The position numbers and the translations under genes are program-made. From NCBI RefSeq assembly GCF_003259695.1, contig NZ_PZJH01000012.1, positions 1-33,364 on the forward strand: DNA of 33,364 bases. Direction: 5' to 3'. Under the pieces are notes generated by a model. That model saw nothing but the letters and a program-made list of their open reading frames with translations. It ran no database searches and was not told where the DNA came from. This document shows positions 1 through 7,151 of the stretch, piece after piece. Source of the DNA: Macrococcus epidermidis (GTDB taxonomy: Bacteria; Bacillota; Bacilli; Staphylococcales; Staphylococcaceae). The number at the start of each line of letters is the position of its first letter. Positions within the stretch are counted from its first letter, which is position 1.

Positions 1-96
1 AGGTCACACCTGTTCCCATACCGAACACAGAAGTTAAGCTCTCTAGCGCCGATGGTAGTTGGTCTTACGATCCGCGAGAGTAGGACGTTGCCGGGC
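1..96 (+). rRNA. rrf: 5S ribosomal RNA, 3' part
   Basis: The first 96 bases match the firmicute 5S rRNA from about its 20th nucleotide to its 3' end, including the conserved segments CCGAACACAGAAGTTAAGCT and GATGGTAGT and the 3' GTTGCCGGGC. The 5' end lies outside the window, so this is the tail of an rRNA operon read toward the genes described here. The end at about 96 is set by comparison with the usual 5S 3' end. Confidence 0.93.
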
Positions 97-104
97 AATG
101 CATA

Positions 105-129
105 GGAGATCCTTCGGGGTCTCTTTTTT
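105..129 (+). terminator. Intrinsic terminator of the rRNA operon
   Basis: An 8-base-pair stem (105-112 with 117-124, including G-U pairs) closes on a TTCG tetraloop and is followed by a run of T. It lies 9 bases after the 5S rRNA. Confidence 0.85.
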
Positions 130-157
130 GTTTATATATTTAATCATATGTTTATAT

Positions 158-190
158 GAGTGGGCGAAATAATAACTATTTCGCCCACTC
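158..190. repeat. Perfect 13-bp inverted repeat, first of a related pair
   Basis: GAGTGGGCGAAAT (158-170) is the exact reverse complement of 178-190, with a 7-base loop. It has no strong T-run on either side. It resembles the hairpin at 220-252 in sequence (GAGTGG-CGAA core) and layout. Staphylococci carry dispersed intergenic hairpins beginning TGGGAC..GAAAT, and this may be the local equivalent; that link is inference. Confidence 0.7.
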
Positions 191-219
191 GGCATATAAA
201 TTTTACAAAAAAGTATATC

Positions 220-252
220 GAGTGGTCGAATTGTGCCATAATTCGACTACTC
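220..252 (-). terminator. Hairpin downstream of the NERD gene, probable minus-strand terminator
   Basis: GAGTGGTCGAATT (220-232) pairs with 240-252 with one G-U pair and a 7-base loop. It begins 12 bases beyond the stop codon of the minus-strand NERD gene. Read on the minus strand it is followed after about eight bases by a run of T. It could end the pdxR-NERD transcript, but it also looks like a copy of the hairpin at 158-190. Confidence 0.55.
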
Positions 253-263
253 AGTCGCACATA

Positions 264-1157
264 CTAATTTTTCTTTATATATTTCGCTCCTTTAGTGCTC
301 CCAATTTTCTCACAATATTGATGTAAATATCTCTTCAATGTCGTAGCATTCACACCAGTATATTTCTCAAGCTCTTTTCTCGTAAAACTGCCATTTTTAA
401 ATAAACTAATATCTTCTATAGCTTCAACGATATAATCTTTTTTACCTATCTCAAAACCACAAATACATTGCATTGTTCGTTGAGACTTTTCTTCAAACAT
501 CCCAATAGCACCACAGCTAATGCATTTAATCCCTTTTTCTATATAATCGTAATCATAAAAGTGAACTCGGTTGTAATCTTTATCTACATGATGTTCAACT
601 AATAAGAGCCCCAATTTCATATCTTCATTATGAGAAACAAGTGTTTTCAAATATGTTATTACTTCAGTCATTTGACTAAAAAGTACAATATGCTCATTTC
701 CATTGTAACCTTTTAACTTAAATTCAGGATTCACAAATAAAATTCGGCTATTAACTTTGTACTGAAAATGATTCATCTTTATAAATTGTTCTAACTTACG
801 GTGCGCTCGATCTAGTTGACTGAGCAGCCCTTGATGTACATAACCTTGTTCACTAATAAAGTTCCCATTATCAAAACGATATAATCCTGAATAATTTTTA
901 ATATCAATATGTATAACCGTATCATTTGCTATAAATAAAAAATCATATTGAGCTGTGCCAAACATATCTAGCGTTAAATCCCATATGCGTACTAATTGCT
1001 CAAAACCTTTTATATGCTCAAAAAAAGCATATTCTCCTTCAAATCCCTTTAAATAATTTCTTAAGTTTTGATAATCCAGGTCTTCCAGAATAACTCGTCC
1101 ATTTATTTTACATAAATATTGATAGTAAAAGTTTCGATGATGCCGTTTGAGTAGCAT
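264..1157 (-). CDS. NERD-domain protein with zinc ribbon and C-terminal helix-turn-helix
   Basis: A 297-residue protein in three parts. Residues about 35-170 fit the nuclease-related NERD fold: a GFEGEYAFF segment with conserved Glu, then an Asp before a strand and IDIKNYSG, giving the E-D-xK pattern of this endonuclease-like family. Residues about 212-240 hold two Cys pairs (CxxC and CxC) that look like a zinc ribbon. The last 45 residues (TRKELEKYTGVNATTLKRYL) look like a helix-turn-helix. An ATG lies 12 bases upstream of the chosen start, but a GGAGG at 1162-1166 overlaps that ATG and sits at the right distance from the ATG at 1157, so I chose the latter. The gene is 15 bases downstream of pdxR on the same strand and is probably co-transcribed. 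NERD proteins are widespread and mostly uncharacterised; nuclease activity on DNA is plausible but not shown. No membrane segment is seen. Confidence 0.75.
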   Translation of the reverse strand: MLLKRHHRNFYYQYLCKINGRVILEDLDYQNLRNYLKGFEGEYAFFEHIKGFEQLVRIWDLTLDMFGTAQYDFLFIANDTVIHIDIKNYSGLYRFDNGNFISEQGYVHQGLLSQLDRAHRKLEQFIKMNHFQYKVNSRILFVNPEFKLKGYNGNEHIVLFSQMTEVITYLKTLVSHNEDMKLGLLLVEHHVDKDYNRVHFYDYDYIEKGIKCISCGAIGMFEEKSQRTMQCICGFEIGKKDYIVEAIEDISLFKNGSFTRKELEKYTGVNATTLKRYLHQYCEKIGSTKGAKYIKKN

Positions 1158-1161
1158 TTGA

Positions 1162-1166
1162 GCCTC
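1162..1166 (-). promoter_or_regulatory. Ribosome binding site that decides the NERD gene start
   Basis: GGAGG on the minus strand is 5 bases before the ATG at 1157. It overlaps the alternative upstream ATG at 1169, which has no Shine-Dalgarno of its own. It sits in the 15-base gap after the pdxR stop, which allows coupled translation. Confidence 0.7.
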
Positions 1167-1172
1167 CATAAA

Positions 1173-2510
1173 TTATTGCAATAACCGCTTAATAATTGTT
1201 TCTATTTTATCATCCTCAAAACTTCCAAATCCAATAATATATTGATTGCTATAACGTGTATTCTGCCCTTCATAATAATCTTGAATGGTATTTATTTCAA
1301 TATCACGTGTATTTAATTTCTCTTTCGTTTCAAATACAAAGTGCATACCAGCATCACTTCCATATATTTCGAAATTATTAAAATGTTCATCAATCAAATC
1401 CAATGTAAGTTCTAATTTCTTCTTATATATTTTACGCATACGATTAATATTGCGCTCAAACTCACCATCTCTTAAAAAAGATGTAATCATAAACTGTATA
1501 TGTTTAGGAACAGTATTGTTAGGTTTATTTTCTAGGGTAAAATATTTCTCCAATAACAACTTCGGTAACACCATATAAGCCACACGAATACTAGGAAAAA
1601 TCGACTTTGAAAACGTGCTCATATAAATAACTTTGTCATTTGCACTCATGCCTTGTAAAGCTTTCAAAGGTCTTCCTTTATATCTGAATTCACTATCGTA
1701 ATCATCCTCAATAATAAATCTCTCACCATTATCTGCCCATTTTAATAACTCGATGCGGCGCTTCGCGCTGAGCACAATGCCTGTTGGAAATTGGTGACTG
1801 GGCGTGACATGAACGACGCTAGCACTATTTCCTAAAGTACTTGCGATAATACCATCTTCATCAACATTTACATTAATATAATCACGTTCCTCATATTTTA
1901 AGACTTTCTTGATCAAAGGATATCCTGGATTTTCAATGTAATACTTTCGCGCTCCTAGAATTCTAGTCAATAAAGTAAACAGTTGTTCAGTAGAGCTGCC
2001 AACGATAATTTGTTCATTATTACAATTGACCCCGCGAGAATGATATAAATATCTTCGAATTTCGTTTCTTAACGATAACTCTCCTTGTACATCCCCTCGT
2101 TCAAGTAATTCAATTTGTTCTTCTTCAAATGCATCACGCGCATATTTTCGAAACTTCTGGAATGGAAATGATTTAATGTGACTGTCTTCAATTTTAAATG
2201 AAATCTTTTTACTAGAATCTATATTCTCCTTCAGTTCCACCGTCTCTCGGGGTATCGTATGAATCGTCTGAATATCTTCAACAAAAAATCCGACTTTAGG
2301 TTTCGAATATATATAGCCTTCATCTAAAAGCTGTTGATATGCAATTTCTACTGTTGTTAAACTTAAGTTTAAATGACTGCTTAGTTTTCTTTTAGAAGGT
2401 AACTTCTCATTAAACTGTAGTTTACCTCCTAATATATCTTCCTTTATAAATTGATAAAGCTGTGTATATAAAAATTCCTTCTCCTCAAAGCGATATGTGA
2501 GCATCTCCAT
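1173..2510 (-). CDS. pdxR: MocR/PdxR-type transcription regulator (GntR helix-turn-helix fused to aminotransferase fold)
   Basis: A 445-residue protein. Residues about 10-75 form a GntR winged helix (KLPSKRKLSSHLNLSLTTVE, then AYQQLLDEGY). The rest is a fold-type I aminotransferase domain, including the Schiff-base lysine motif STFSKSIFPSIR and the FIIEDDYDSEFRY segment that contacts the cofactor. This is the MocR family architecture. Divergent placement 107 bases from pdxST fits PdxR, which senses pyridoxal phosphate and controls pdxST, so the symbol rests on architecture plus context. The frame is open to an ATG at 2564, but that extension ([11 protein letters not shown]..) overlaps the promoter region. 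The ATG at 2510 has an AAGGGG 9 bases upstream. Members of this family may activate pdxST and repress themselves; which applies here is not visible. Confidence 0.85.
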   Translation of the reverse strand: MEMLTYRFEEKEFLYTQLYQFIKEDILGGKLQFNEKLPSKRKLSSHLNLSLTTVEIAYQQLLDEGYIYSKPKVGFFVEDIQTIHTIPRETVELKENIDSSKKISFKIEDSHIKSFPFQKFRKYARDAFEEEQIELLERGDVQGELSLRNEIRRYLYHSRGVNCNNEQIIVGSSTEQLFTLLTRILGARKYYIENPGYPLIKKVLKYEERDYINVNVDEDGIIASTLGNSASVVHVTPSHQFPTGIVLSAKRRIELLKWADNGERFIIEDDYDSEFRYKGRPLKALQGMSANDKVIYMSTFSKSIFPSIRVAYMVLPKLLLEKYFTLENKPNNTVPKHIQFMITSFLRDGEFERNINRMRKIYKKKLELTLDLIDEHFNNFEIYGSDAGMHFVFETKEKLNTRDIEINTIQDYYEGQNTRYSNQYIIGFGSFEDDKIETIIKRLLQ

Positions 2511-2617
2511 ATAAACTGACCCCTTAAATATATTCAAAACTGGTACTTTTATAATACCAAACATTACGTTACATTAGTCTATGTAAACAAAAATTCAGAC
2601 TATTTAGAGGTGTAAAG
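2511..2617. promoter_or_regulatory. Divergent pdxR/pdxST control region with dyad and direct repeats
   Basis: The 107-base gap holds a dyad TGGTA (2541-2545)..TACCA (2555-2559) around a TATAAT-like sequence (2550-2555). Next to it is a direct repeat ACATTA at 2561-2566 and 2571-2576, ten bases apart, one helical turn. Such a mix of direct and inverted repeats is the sort of operator reported for PdxR-type regulators. No good -35 element could be fixed for either direction, so exact promoters are uncertain. The pdxS ribosome site is AGAGGTG (2606-2612). Confidence 0.45.
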
Positions 2618-3505
2618 ATGAGTAAAATTGTAGGATCAGATAAAGTTAAACGTGGTATGGCAGAAATGCAAAAAGGTGGCGTTATTATGGATGTTGTTAA
2701 CGCTGAACAAGCTAAAATTGCTGAAGCTGCTGGAGCAGTAGCTGTAATGGCATTAGAGCGTGTACCAAGTGACATTCGTGCAGCAGGTGGCGTAGCACGT
2801 ATGGCTGACCCACGTATCGTTGAAGAAGTAATGAATGCAGTATCTATTCCTGTTATGGCAAAAGGCCGTATCGGTCATATTACTGAAGCACGTGTATTAG
2901 AAGCTATGGGTGTTGACTATATCGATGAATCAGAAGTATTAACACCAGCTGATGAAGAGTTCCACTTAAAGAAAGATGAATTTACAGTACCTTTCGTTTG
3001 CGGATGCCGTGATTTAGGAGAAGCAGCCCGTCGTATTGGTGAAGGTGCAGCGATGTTACGTACGAAAGGTGAGCCTGGTACAGGAAATATCGTTGAAGCT
3101 GTGCGTCACTTACGTAAAGTAAATGCACAAGTGCGTAAATTATCTGTTATGAATGATGATGAAATTATGACAGAAGCAAAACTTTTAGGTGCACCTTATG
3201 AAGTATTAAAAGAAATTAAAGCTTTAGGTAAGTTACCAGTTGTAAACTTTGCTGCAGGTGGTGTTGCTACACCAGCGGATGCAGCTTTAATGATGGAATT
3301 AGGAGCTGACGGTGTATTCGTAGGTTCTGGTATCTTCAAATCAGAATCACCTGAAAAATTTGCGAAAGCAATCGTTCAAGCGACTACGCATTATCAAGAC
3401 TATAAATTAATCGGTGAACTTTCTAAAGAGTTAGGTGCAGCGATGAAAGGTTTAGATATTAATAAACTTTCTTTAGAAGAAAGAATGCAGGAACGTGGCT
3501 GGTAA
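2618..3505 (+). CDS. pdxS: Pyridoxal 5'-phosphate synthase, synthase subunit PdxS
   Basis: A 295-residue TIM-barrel protein that makes pyridoxal phosphate from ribose 5-phosphate, glyceraldehyde 3-phosphate and ammonia supplied by PdxT. It forms a dodecamer carrying up to twelve PdxT subunits in the cytosol. The sequence is close to canonical: [17 protein letters not shown] near the N-terminus, [14 protein letters not shown], the substrate-lysine segment MAKGRIGH (about residue 81), the second catalytic lysine in [11 protein letters not shown] (about 149) and the phosphate-binding [28 protein letters not shown]. The ATG has AGAGGTG 5 bases upstream. pdxT starts one base after the stop. Confidence 0.98.
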   Translation: MSKIVGSDKVKRGMAEMQKGGVIMDVVNAEQAKIAEAAGAVAVMALERVPSDIRAAGGVARMADPRIVEEVMNAVSIPVMAKGRIGHITEARVLEAMGVDYIDESEVLTPADEEFHLKKDEFTVPFVCGCRDLGEAARRIGEGAAMLRTKGEPGTGNIVEAVRHLRKVNAQVRKLSVMNDDEIMTEAKLLGAPYEVLKEIKALGKLPVVNFAAGGVATPADAALMMELGADGVFVGSGIFKSESPEKFAKAIVQATTHYQDYKLIGELSKELGAAMKGLDINKLSLEERMQERGW

Positions 3506-3506
3506 G

Positions 3507-4067
3507 ATGAAGATTGGTGTATTAGCACTGCAAGGTGCTGTAAGAGAGCATATTCATCATATTGAACTGGCAGGTCACACAGGGGTGCCTGTAAAGCGTG
3601 TAGAACAACTAGAGGATATCGATGGATTAGTATTGCCCGGGGGAGAGTCGACAACGATGCGTCGTCTGATGGATCTCTATGGCTTTACTGAAACGTTACG
3701 CCAAAGTGAATTACCGATGTATGGTACATGTGCTGGTTTAATCTTACTTGCAAATGATATCGTCGGATATGATGAAGGTCATCTAAAGAAGATGGACATC
3801 ACTGTTGAACGTAATTCATTTGGACGACAAGTCGATAGCTTTGAAGCCGATCTAGACGTTAAGGGCATTGAAGAACAAGTCAATGCAGTCTTTATCCGTG
3901 CGCCACATATTGTATCAGTTGGACCGGAAGTGGAAGTATTAAGTTCAGTAGAAGATAAGATGGTAGCAGTTAAACAAGGAAAATATCTCGGTATATCATT
4001 CCATCCGGAACTTACTGAAGACTTTAAGATTATGAAATATTTTATAGAAGAAATGGTTCAATCATAA
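3507..4067 (+). CDS. pdxT: Pyridoxal 5'-phosphate synthase, glutaminase subunit PdxT
   Basis: A 186-residue class I glutamine amidotransferase that hydrolyses glutamine and channels ammonia to PdxS. Visible features are the N-terminal [13 protein letters not shown], the oxyanion segment [12 protein letters not shown], the nucleophile Cys in [12 protein letters not shown] (about residue 75) and the His/Glu pair in [11 protein letters not shown]. The start at 3507 gives the expected [11 protein letters not shown]-terminus and follows the pdxS stop by one base (TAAGATG), so translation is probably coupled. The in-frame GTG at 3495 would add four residues and overlap pdxS; I consider it unlikely. 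The length matches staphylococcal PdxT. A strong terminator begins at the stop codon, making pdxS-pdxT a two-gene unit. Confidence 0.96.
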   Translation: MKIGVLALQGAVREHIHHIELAGHTGVPVKRVEQLEDIDGLVLPGGESTTMRRLMDLYGFTETLRQSELPMYGTCAGLILLANDIVGYDEGHLKKMDITVERNSFGRQVDSFEADLDVKGIEEQVNAVFIRAPHIVSVGPEVEVLSSVEDKMVAVKQGKYLGISFHPELTEDFKIMKYFIEEMVQS

Positions 4068-4092
4068 ACTCCAGTGCACACTGGAGTTTTTT
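4066..4092 (+). terminator. Intrinsic terminator after pdxT
   Basis: AAACTCCAGTG (4066-4076) is the reverse complement of 4079-4089, followed by T residues. It starts within the pdxT stop codon. Confidence 0.9.
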
Positions 4093-4094
4093 CT

Positions 4095-4123
4095 TTTAGA
4101 AATTATTTAATGCGTGCTATAAT
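4095..4123 (+). promoter_or_regulatory. Sigma-A promoter of the nitroreductase gene
   Basis: TTTAGA (4095-4100), a 17-base spacer and TATAAT (4118-4123). The bases TGC before the -10 form an extended -10 (TGCTATAAT). The predicted start near 4130 leaves a short leader with AAAGGAG at 4146-4152. Confidence 0.75.
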
Positions 4124-4161
4124 CTATCAGTACAAAATAAGTGATAAAGGAGTATTTATCA

Positions 4162-4827
4162 ATGAAAGGGTTAACATTAAAAGAAGCAATTGAATCACGT
4201 CATTCTATTAAAGAATTCGATCCCGAAGTAAAAATTCCACAAGAAACGATGGAAGAGATGATTGCACTTGCTACTAAAGCACCATCATCTATCAACTTGC
4301 AGCCGTGGCGTTTTGTCATTATTGAGGCGGATGAAGCGAAAGAAGCGATTCGAGATCATGTGCAATTTAATACACGTCAACTTGATACAAGTGCTGCGTT
4401 TGTCCTTGTACTTTCAGATAACAATCATGTGAACGACCTGGATAGAATAATGCAGAAGAATGTTTCAAAAGGTTATATGAATCAAATTGTAAAAACTGAA
4501 AATACACAAATCATGCAGCAGTTAATTGATAAAGCGCCTAAAGAATTAATGTATGCGCAAGGGATGATGGATGCTGCAATGGCAGCGATGCAGTTTATGC
4601 TGATTGCGAAAGATTATGGTTATGACACGAATCCTATCGGAGGATTTGAGCGTCTGGAAGTACTGGATGCCTTAAATATTGATAGTGAACGTTATGCGCC
4701 AGTAATGTGTATTGCAATAGGTAAAGGTATAAAAGAACATTATCCATCGAGCAGACATGATGTTTCAGAAATAATGTCATATAATATTTCTGAAACAGGT
4801 GTTATTGGTAAGAAAAAAGGATTCTAA
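4162..4827 (+). CDS. Nitroreductase-family FMN-dependent oxidoreductase
   Basis: A 221-residue single-domain nitroreductase. The N-terminal SRHSIKEFDP carries the flavin-phosphate-contacting SRxS element, APSSINLQPWRFVII is the second FMN motif, and the C-terminal half has DTNPIGGFE and VMCIAIGKG, typical of NAD(P)H-dependent members. These cytosolic homodimers reduce nitro compounds, quinones or other electrophiles; the natural substrate cannot be told from sequence. A GTG at 4141 opens the frame, but an AAGGAG precedes the ATG at 4162 by about 9 bases, so that start is used. The gene has its own promoter and terminator, and sits between pdxT and nupC, where S. aureus, as I recall it, has no gene. 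It may be a local insertion. Confidence 0.88.
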   Translation: MKGLTLKEAIESRHSIKEFDPEVKIPQETMEEMIALATKAPSSINLQPWRFVIIEADEAKEAIRDHVQFNTRQLDTSAAFVLVLSDNNHVNDLDRIMQKNVSKGYMNQIVKTENTQIMQQLIDKAPKELMYAQGMMDAAMAAMQFMLIAKDYGYDTNPIGGFERLEVLDALNIDSERYAPVMCIAIGKGIKEHYPSSRHDVSEIMSYNISETGVIGKKKGF

Positions 4828-4832
4828 CAAAA

Positions 4833-4865
4833 AAAGCTCAATCTGAAAATTTCAGATTGAGCTTT
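4833..4865. terminator. Bidirectional terminator between the nitroreductase gene and nupC
   Basis: A perfect 16-base-pair hairpin: 4833-4848 pairs with 4850-4865. It is flanked by runs of A on the left and T on the right of the stem, so it can terminate both the plus-strand nitroreductase transcript and the convergent nupC transcript, whose stop codon is five bases away. Confidence 0.9.
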
Positions 4866-4870
4866 AACTA

Positions 4871-6100
4871 TTATAAGAAGAATCCAGCGATTGTTGCTGA
4901 GATGAATGATACAAGTGTTGCACCATATAATAATTTTAAACCGAAACGAGCAACGACATCACCTTGTTCATTGTTCAATGATTTGATTGCTCCTGCAATA
5001 ATACCGATAGAAGAGAAGTTCGCAAATGATACTAAGAATACTGATACGATACCAATTGCACGTTCTGATAATTCGCCGGTATTACCTTTAACGATTGACT
5101 GAACGTCTAACATAGCAACAAACTCATTCGATACAAGTTTCGTCGCCATAATCGATCCTGCTCGCACTGCATCATCCCAAGCAATACCTGTTAAGAATGC
5201 AAGTGGTGCAAACACATAACCTAGAATAGTCTGGAAGTTGACGTCACCAGGTGTAAATGCATCAACGATACCATTAAGCATCGCGATTAAAGCGATATAT
5301 CCGATTAACATTGCAGCAACAATTACCGCAACCTTAAATCCATCTAAAATATATTCTCCTAACATTTCAAAGAATGATTGTTTCTTTTCATCCGTATTTG
5401 TCCCCATAATTACAGCATTTTCTTCTTCTGCTGAAACAACGTAAGGGTTAATGATTGAAGCAATGATAAAACCGCCAAATAAGTTTAAGATAATAGCTGT
5501 TACGACATATTTAGGTTCAATCATCGTAAAATATGCCCCGACGATAGATAGTGATACCGTACTCATTGCTGAAGCAGTCAACGTATATAAACGGTGCTTT
5601 GGAATAAAAGGTAATTGTTTCTTAATAGAAATGAATACTTCTGATTGACCTAAAATTGCTGCAGCTACTGCATTAAATGATTCTAATTTCCCCATACCGT
5701 TTACTTTAGAAATCAACCACCCTAAATATTTAATAATGAATGGTAAGATTTTTAAGTATTGTAAGATTCCGATTAAAGCTGAAATAAATGTGATCGGTAA
5801 TAATACATCCATAAAGAAAGTTGAAGCAGCAGGTACTTTACCGACAGCTGGATTTTCCAGACCACCAAATACGAAGTTGACACCTTGTTCTGCATAGCCT
5901 AGTAAATAACCAAAACCAGTAGCTAATGCTTCTACTAATTTGATTCCACCTGAAGTTTTAAGTAAAAGAAAAGCAAGTAGAAACTGAATGGCCATCATGA
6001 TACCGATATATTGCCAACGCACACTCTTTTTATCTGAACTCATAACCCACGCAAGTAACAAGAAGACAACAAGACCGACGATACCGATAATATAATTCAT
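4871..6100 (-). CDS. nupC: Concentrative nucleoside transporter, NupC family
   Basis: A 409-residue integral membrane protein of the CNT family, which imports nucleosides with a proton or sodium ion. It begins with a hydrophobic helix (IIGIVGLVVFLLLAWVM), has a second helix after WQYIGIMM, and contains family segments such as FVFGGLENPAVGKVPA, LLPITFISALIGILQYL, ILGQSEVFISIK and TASAMSTVSLSIVGAYF. Glutamine and glutamate residues in ILGQSEVF are part of the nucleoside site in characterised members. The start at 6100 has AAAGGAG at good distance. The length is normal. It is convergent with the nitroreductase gene and divergent from ctsR. A cre-like element lies 57 bases upstream, suggesting carbon catabolite control. 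Specificity (pyrimidine or purine) is not determinable. Confidence 0.95.
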   Translation of the reverse strand: MNYIIGIVGLVVFLLLAWVMSSDKKSVRWQYIGIMMAIQFLLAFLLLKTSGGIKLVEALATGFGYLLGYAEQGVNFVFGGLENPAVGKVPAASTFFMDVLLPITFISALIGILQYLKILPFIIKYLGWLISKVNGMGKLESFNAVAAAILGQSEVFISIKKQLPFIPKHRLYTLTASAMSTVSLSIVGAYFTMIEPKYVVTAIILNLFGGFIIASIINPYVVSAEEENAVIMGTNTDEKKQSFFEMLGEYILDGFKVAVIVAAMLIGYIALIAMLNGIVDAFTPGDVNFQTILGYVFAPLAFLTGIAWDDAVRAGSIMATKLVSNEFVAMLDVQSIVKGNTGELSERAIGIVSVFLVSFANFSSIGIIAGAIKSLNNEQGDVVARFGLKLLYGATLVSFISATIAGFFL

Positions 6101-6156
6101 GAAATCTCTCCTTTAGTCATATTTTTTATACTATAGATATCATACTACACAACGAA

Positions 6157-6170
6157 TGAAAGCGCTAAAC
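6157..6170 (-). promoter_or_regulatory. Putative cre (CcpA) site upstream of nupC
   Basis: TGAAAGCGCTAAAC matches the cre consensus TGWAANCGNTNWCA at twelve of fourteen positions, including the central CG. It lies 57 bases from the nupC start. On the nupC strand a weak TTGTGT-16-TATAAA promoter can be drawn just downstream. Binding by CcpA is inferred from the motif only. Confidence 0.45.
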
Positions 6171-6209
6171 AATTTTTCAACTTATTATGAAAATTTGTTC
6201 ATCAAAAAA

Positions 6210-6216
6210 GGTCAAA
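6210..6216 (+). promoter_or_regulatory. Isolated CtsR half-site upstream of the ctsR promoter
   Basis: GGTCAAA, a perfect CtsR heptad, lies nine bases before the -35 element. The partner heptad expected three bases later is absent (CAAATTA instead), so this may be a decayed or auxiliary site. Confidence 0.35.
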
Positions 6217-6224
6217 CAAATTAT

Positions 6225-6253
6225 TTGATTAACAAAGTAGGATTAAATATAAT
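6225..6253 (+). promoter_or_regulatory. Sigma-A promoter of the ctsR-clpC operon
   Basis: TTGATT (6225-6230), a 17-base spacer and TATAAT (6248-6253). The predicted transcription start near 6260 falls within the CtsR operator. Confidence 0.9.
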
Positions 6254-6255
6254 TA

Positions 6256-6272
6256 AGTCAAAGAAGGTCAAA
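6256..6272 (+). promoter_or_regulatory. CtsR operator
   Basis: AGTCAAAGAAGGTCAAA matches the CtsR tandem-heptad consensus RGTCAAA-NAN-RGTCAAA at every position. It lies immediately after the -10 element, where bound CtsR would block initiation. This is classical class III heat-shock control with autoregulation. Confidence 0.95.
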
Positions 6273-6285
6273 GGTGGGTGATGTC

Positions 6286-6747
6286 ATGCACAATATGTCA
6301 GATATAATTGAACAATATTTAAAACAGTTACTCGAAGAAGCGCAGGATGATGTTGTCGTAATTAAACGTGCACATATTGCTGAAAAGTTTGATTGCGTTC
6401 CATCACAGTTGAACTATGTCATTAAAACGCGCTTTACGAATGAACACGGCTATCAGATTGAAAGTAAACGTGGTGGCGGAGGATATATTCGTATCACAAA
6501 GATTGAATCAAATAATAAGGCGGCATTTATTGAGCATTTAATGGAATTAACGGGTAAACAGATTTCACAACAAAATGCAGAACGTATTATAGAAGGTTTA
6601 CACCAAAATGAATTGATTAATGAGCGCGAGAAAAAGATTATACTTGGTACGATTCATCGTGATGTTTTAATGGTAGATGTACCTTATCGTGATTATATAC
6701 GCGCTAACATTTTACAAAATGTGCTGAATATCATTCATTATAACTAA
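6286..6747 (+). CDS. ctsR: Transcriptional repressor CtsR of class III stress genes
   Basis: A 153-residue dimeric repressor that binds tandem GGTCAAA heptads and is a heat-sensing regulator of clp genes. The N-terminal winged helix ([13 protein letters not shown], then [19 protein letters not shown]) and the glycine-rich wing [11 protein letters not shown], which contacts the minor groove and senses temperature, are intact. So is the C-terminal helical domain ending [15 protein letters not shown] chose the ATG at 6286 because it gives the family N-terminus [11 protein letters not shown] and the AAAGGTGG at 6271-6278 is well placed for it. The GTG at 6274 overlaps that site. The gene is first in ctsR-mcsA-mcsB-clpC and is autoregulated through the operator at 6256-6272. 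Confidence 0.97.
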   Translation: MHNMSDIIEQYLKQLLEEAQDDVVVIKRAHIAEKFDCVPSQLNYVIKTRFTNEHGYQIESKRGGGGYIRITKIESNNKAAFIEHLMELTGKQISQQNAERIIEGLHQNELINEREKKIILGTIHRDVLMVDVPYRDYIRANILQNVLNIIHYN

Positions 6748-6758
6748 GGAGAGATTGT

Positions 6759-7151
6759 ATGCCATACGAAGAAGAATTTTCAATGAATCAGTTACTCAAA
6801 CACTTGTTAAATAGTGGTGAGTTTCAAGCAGCCCATACACCTAACAAGTGTCCAAATTGTGGACTGACTTTAAGAGAAGCATTACACATCGGCAAATTTG
6901 GTTGTCATGAATGTTATAACACTTTTAGTGATTATGTACCGCAAGTTATTGAACGTGTGCAAGCCGGTAATTTACAGCATATTGGTGTAACACCACATAA
7001 ATCACAAGAAAAGATTGCACTGAAGAAAAAGATAGAAGCACTGGAAGAGAAATTACAAACATTAGTAGAAAAACAAGCGTTTGAAGAAGCGGTTGATGTG
7101 CGTGATGAAATTCGTGCACTTAAGGAAGGTGGAGATACACATGCTGAATAA
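6759..7151 (+). CDS. mcsA: McsA-like activator of the McsB arginine kinase, lacking the N-terminal zinc finger
   Basis: At 130 residues this is shorter than the usual 180-190 residues of McsA. The second zinc module is present (CPNCGLTL about residue 27, then [12 protein letters not shown]), as is the C-terminal coiled region ending in a UVR motif ([19 protein letters not shown]). The first CxxC..CxxC finger that opens staphylococcal and Bacillus McsA is missing. The frame starts with an ATG behind AAGGAGAG, 11 bases after the intact ctsR, so there is no room for a longer product and no sign of a frameshift. McsA normally activates McsB and helps inactivate CtsR under thiol or metal stress; loss of one finger could change that sensing. 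The last 11 bases overlap mcsB. Confidence 0.9.
   Translation: MPYEEEFSMNQLLKHLLNSGEFQAAHTPNKCPNCGLTLREALHIGKFGCHECYNTFSDYVPQVIERVQAGNLQHIGVTPHKSQEKIALKKKIEALEEKLQTLVEKQAFEEAVDVRDEIRALKEGGDTHAE

Noticed and set aside
2511-2564. Longer pdxR start at 2564
   Set aside because: The 18 extra residues overlap the dyad and TATAAT-like sequence of the divergent promoter region, and the ATG at 2510 has a better-placed AAGGGG.
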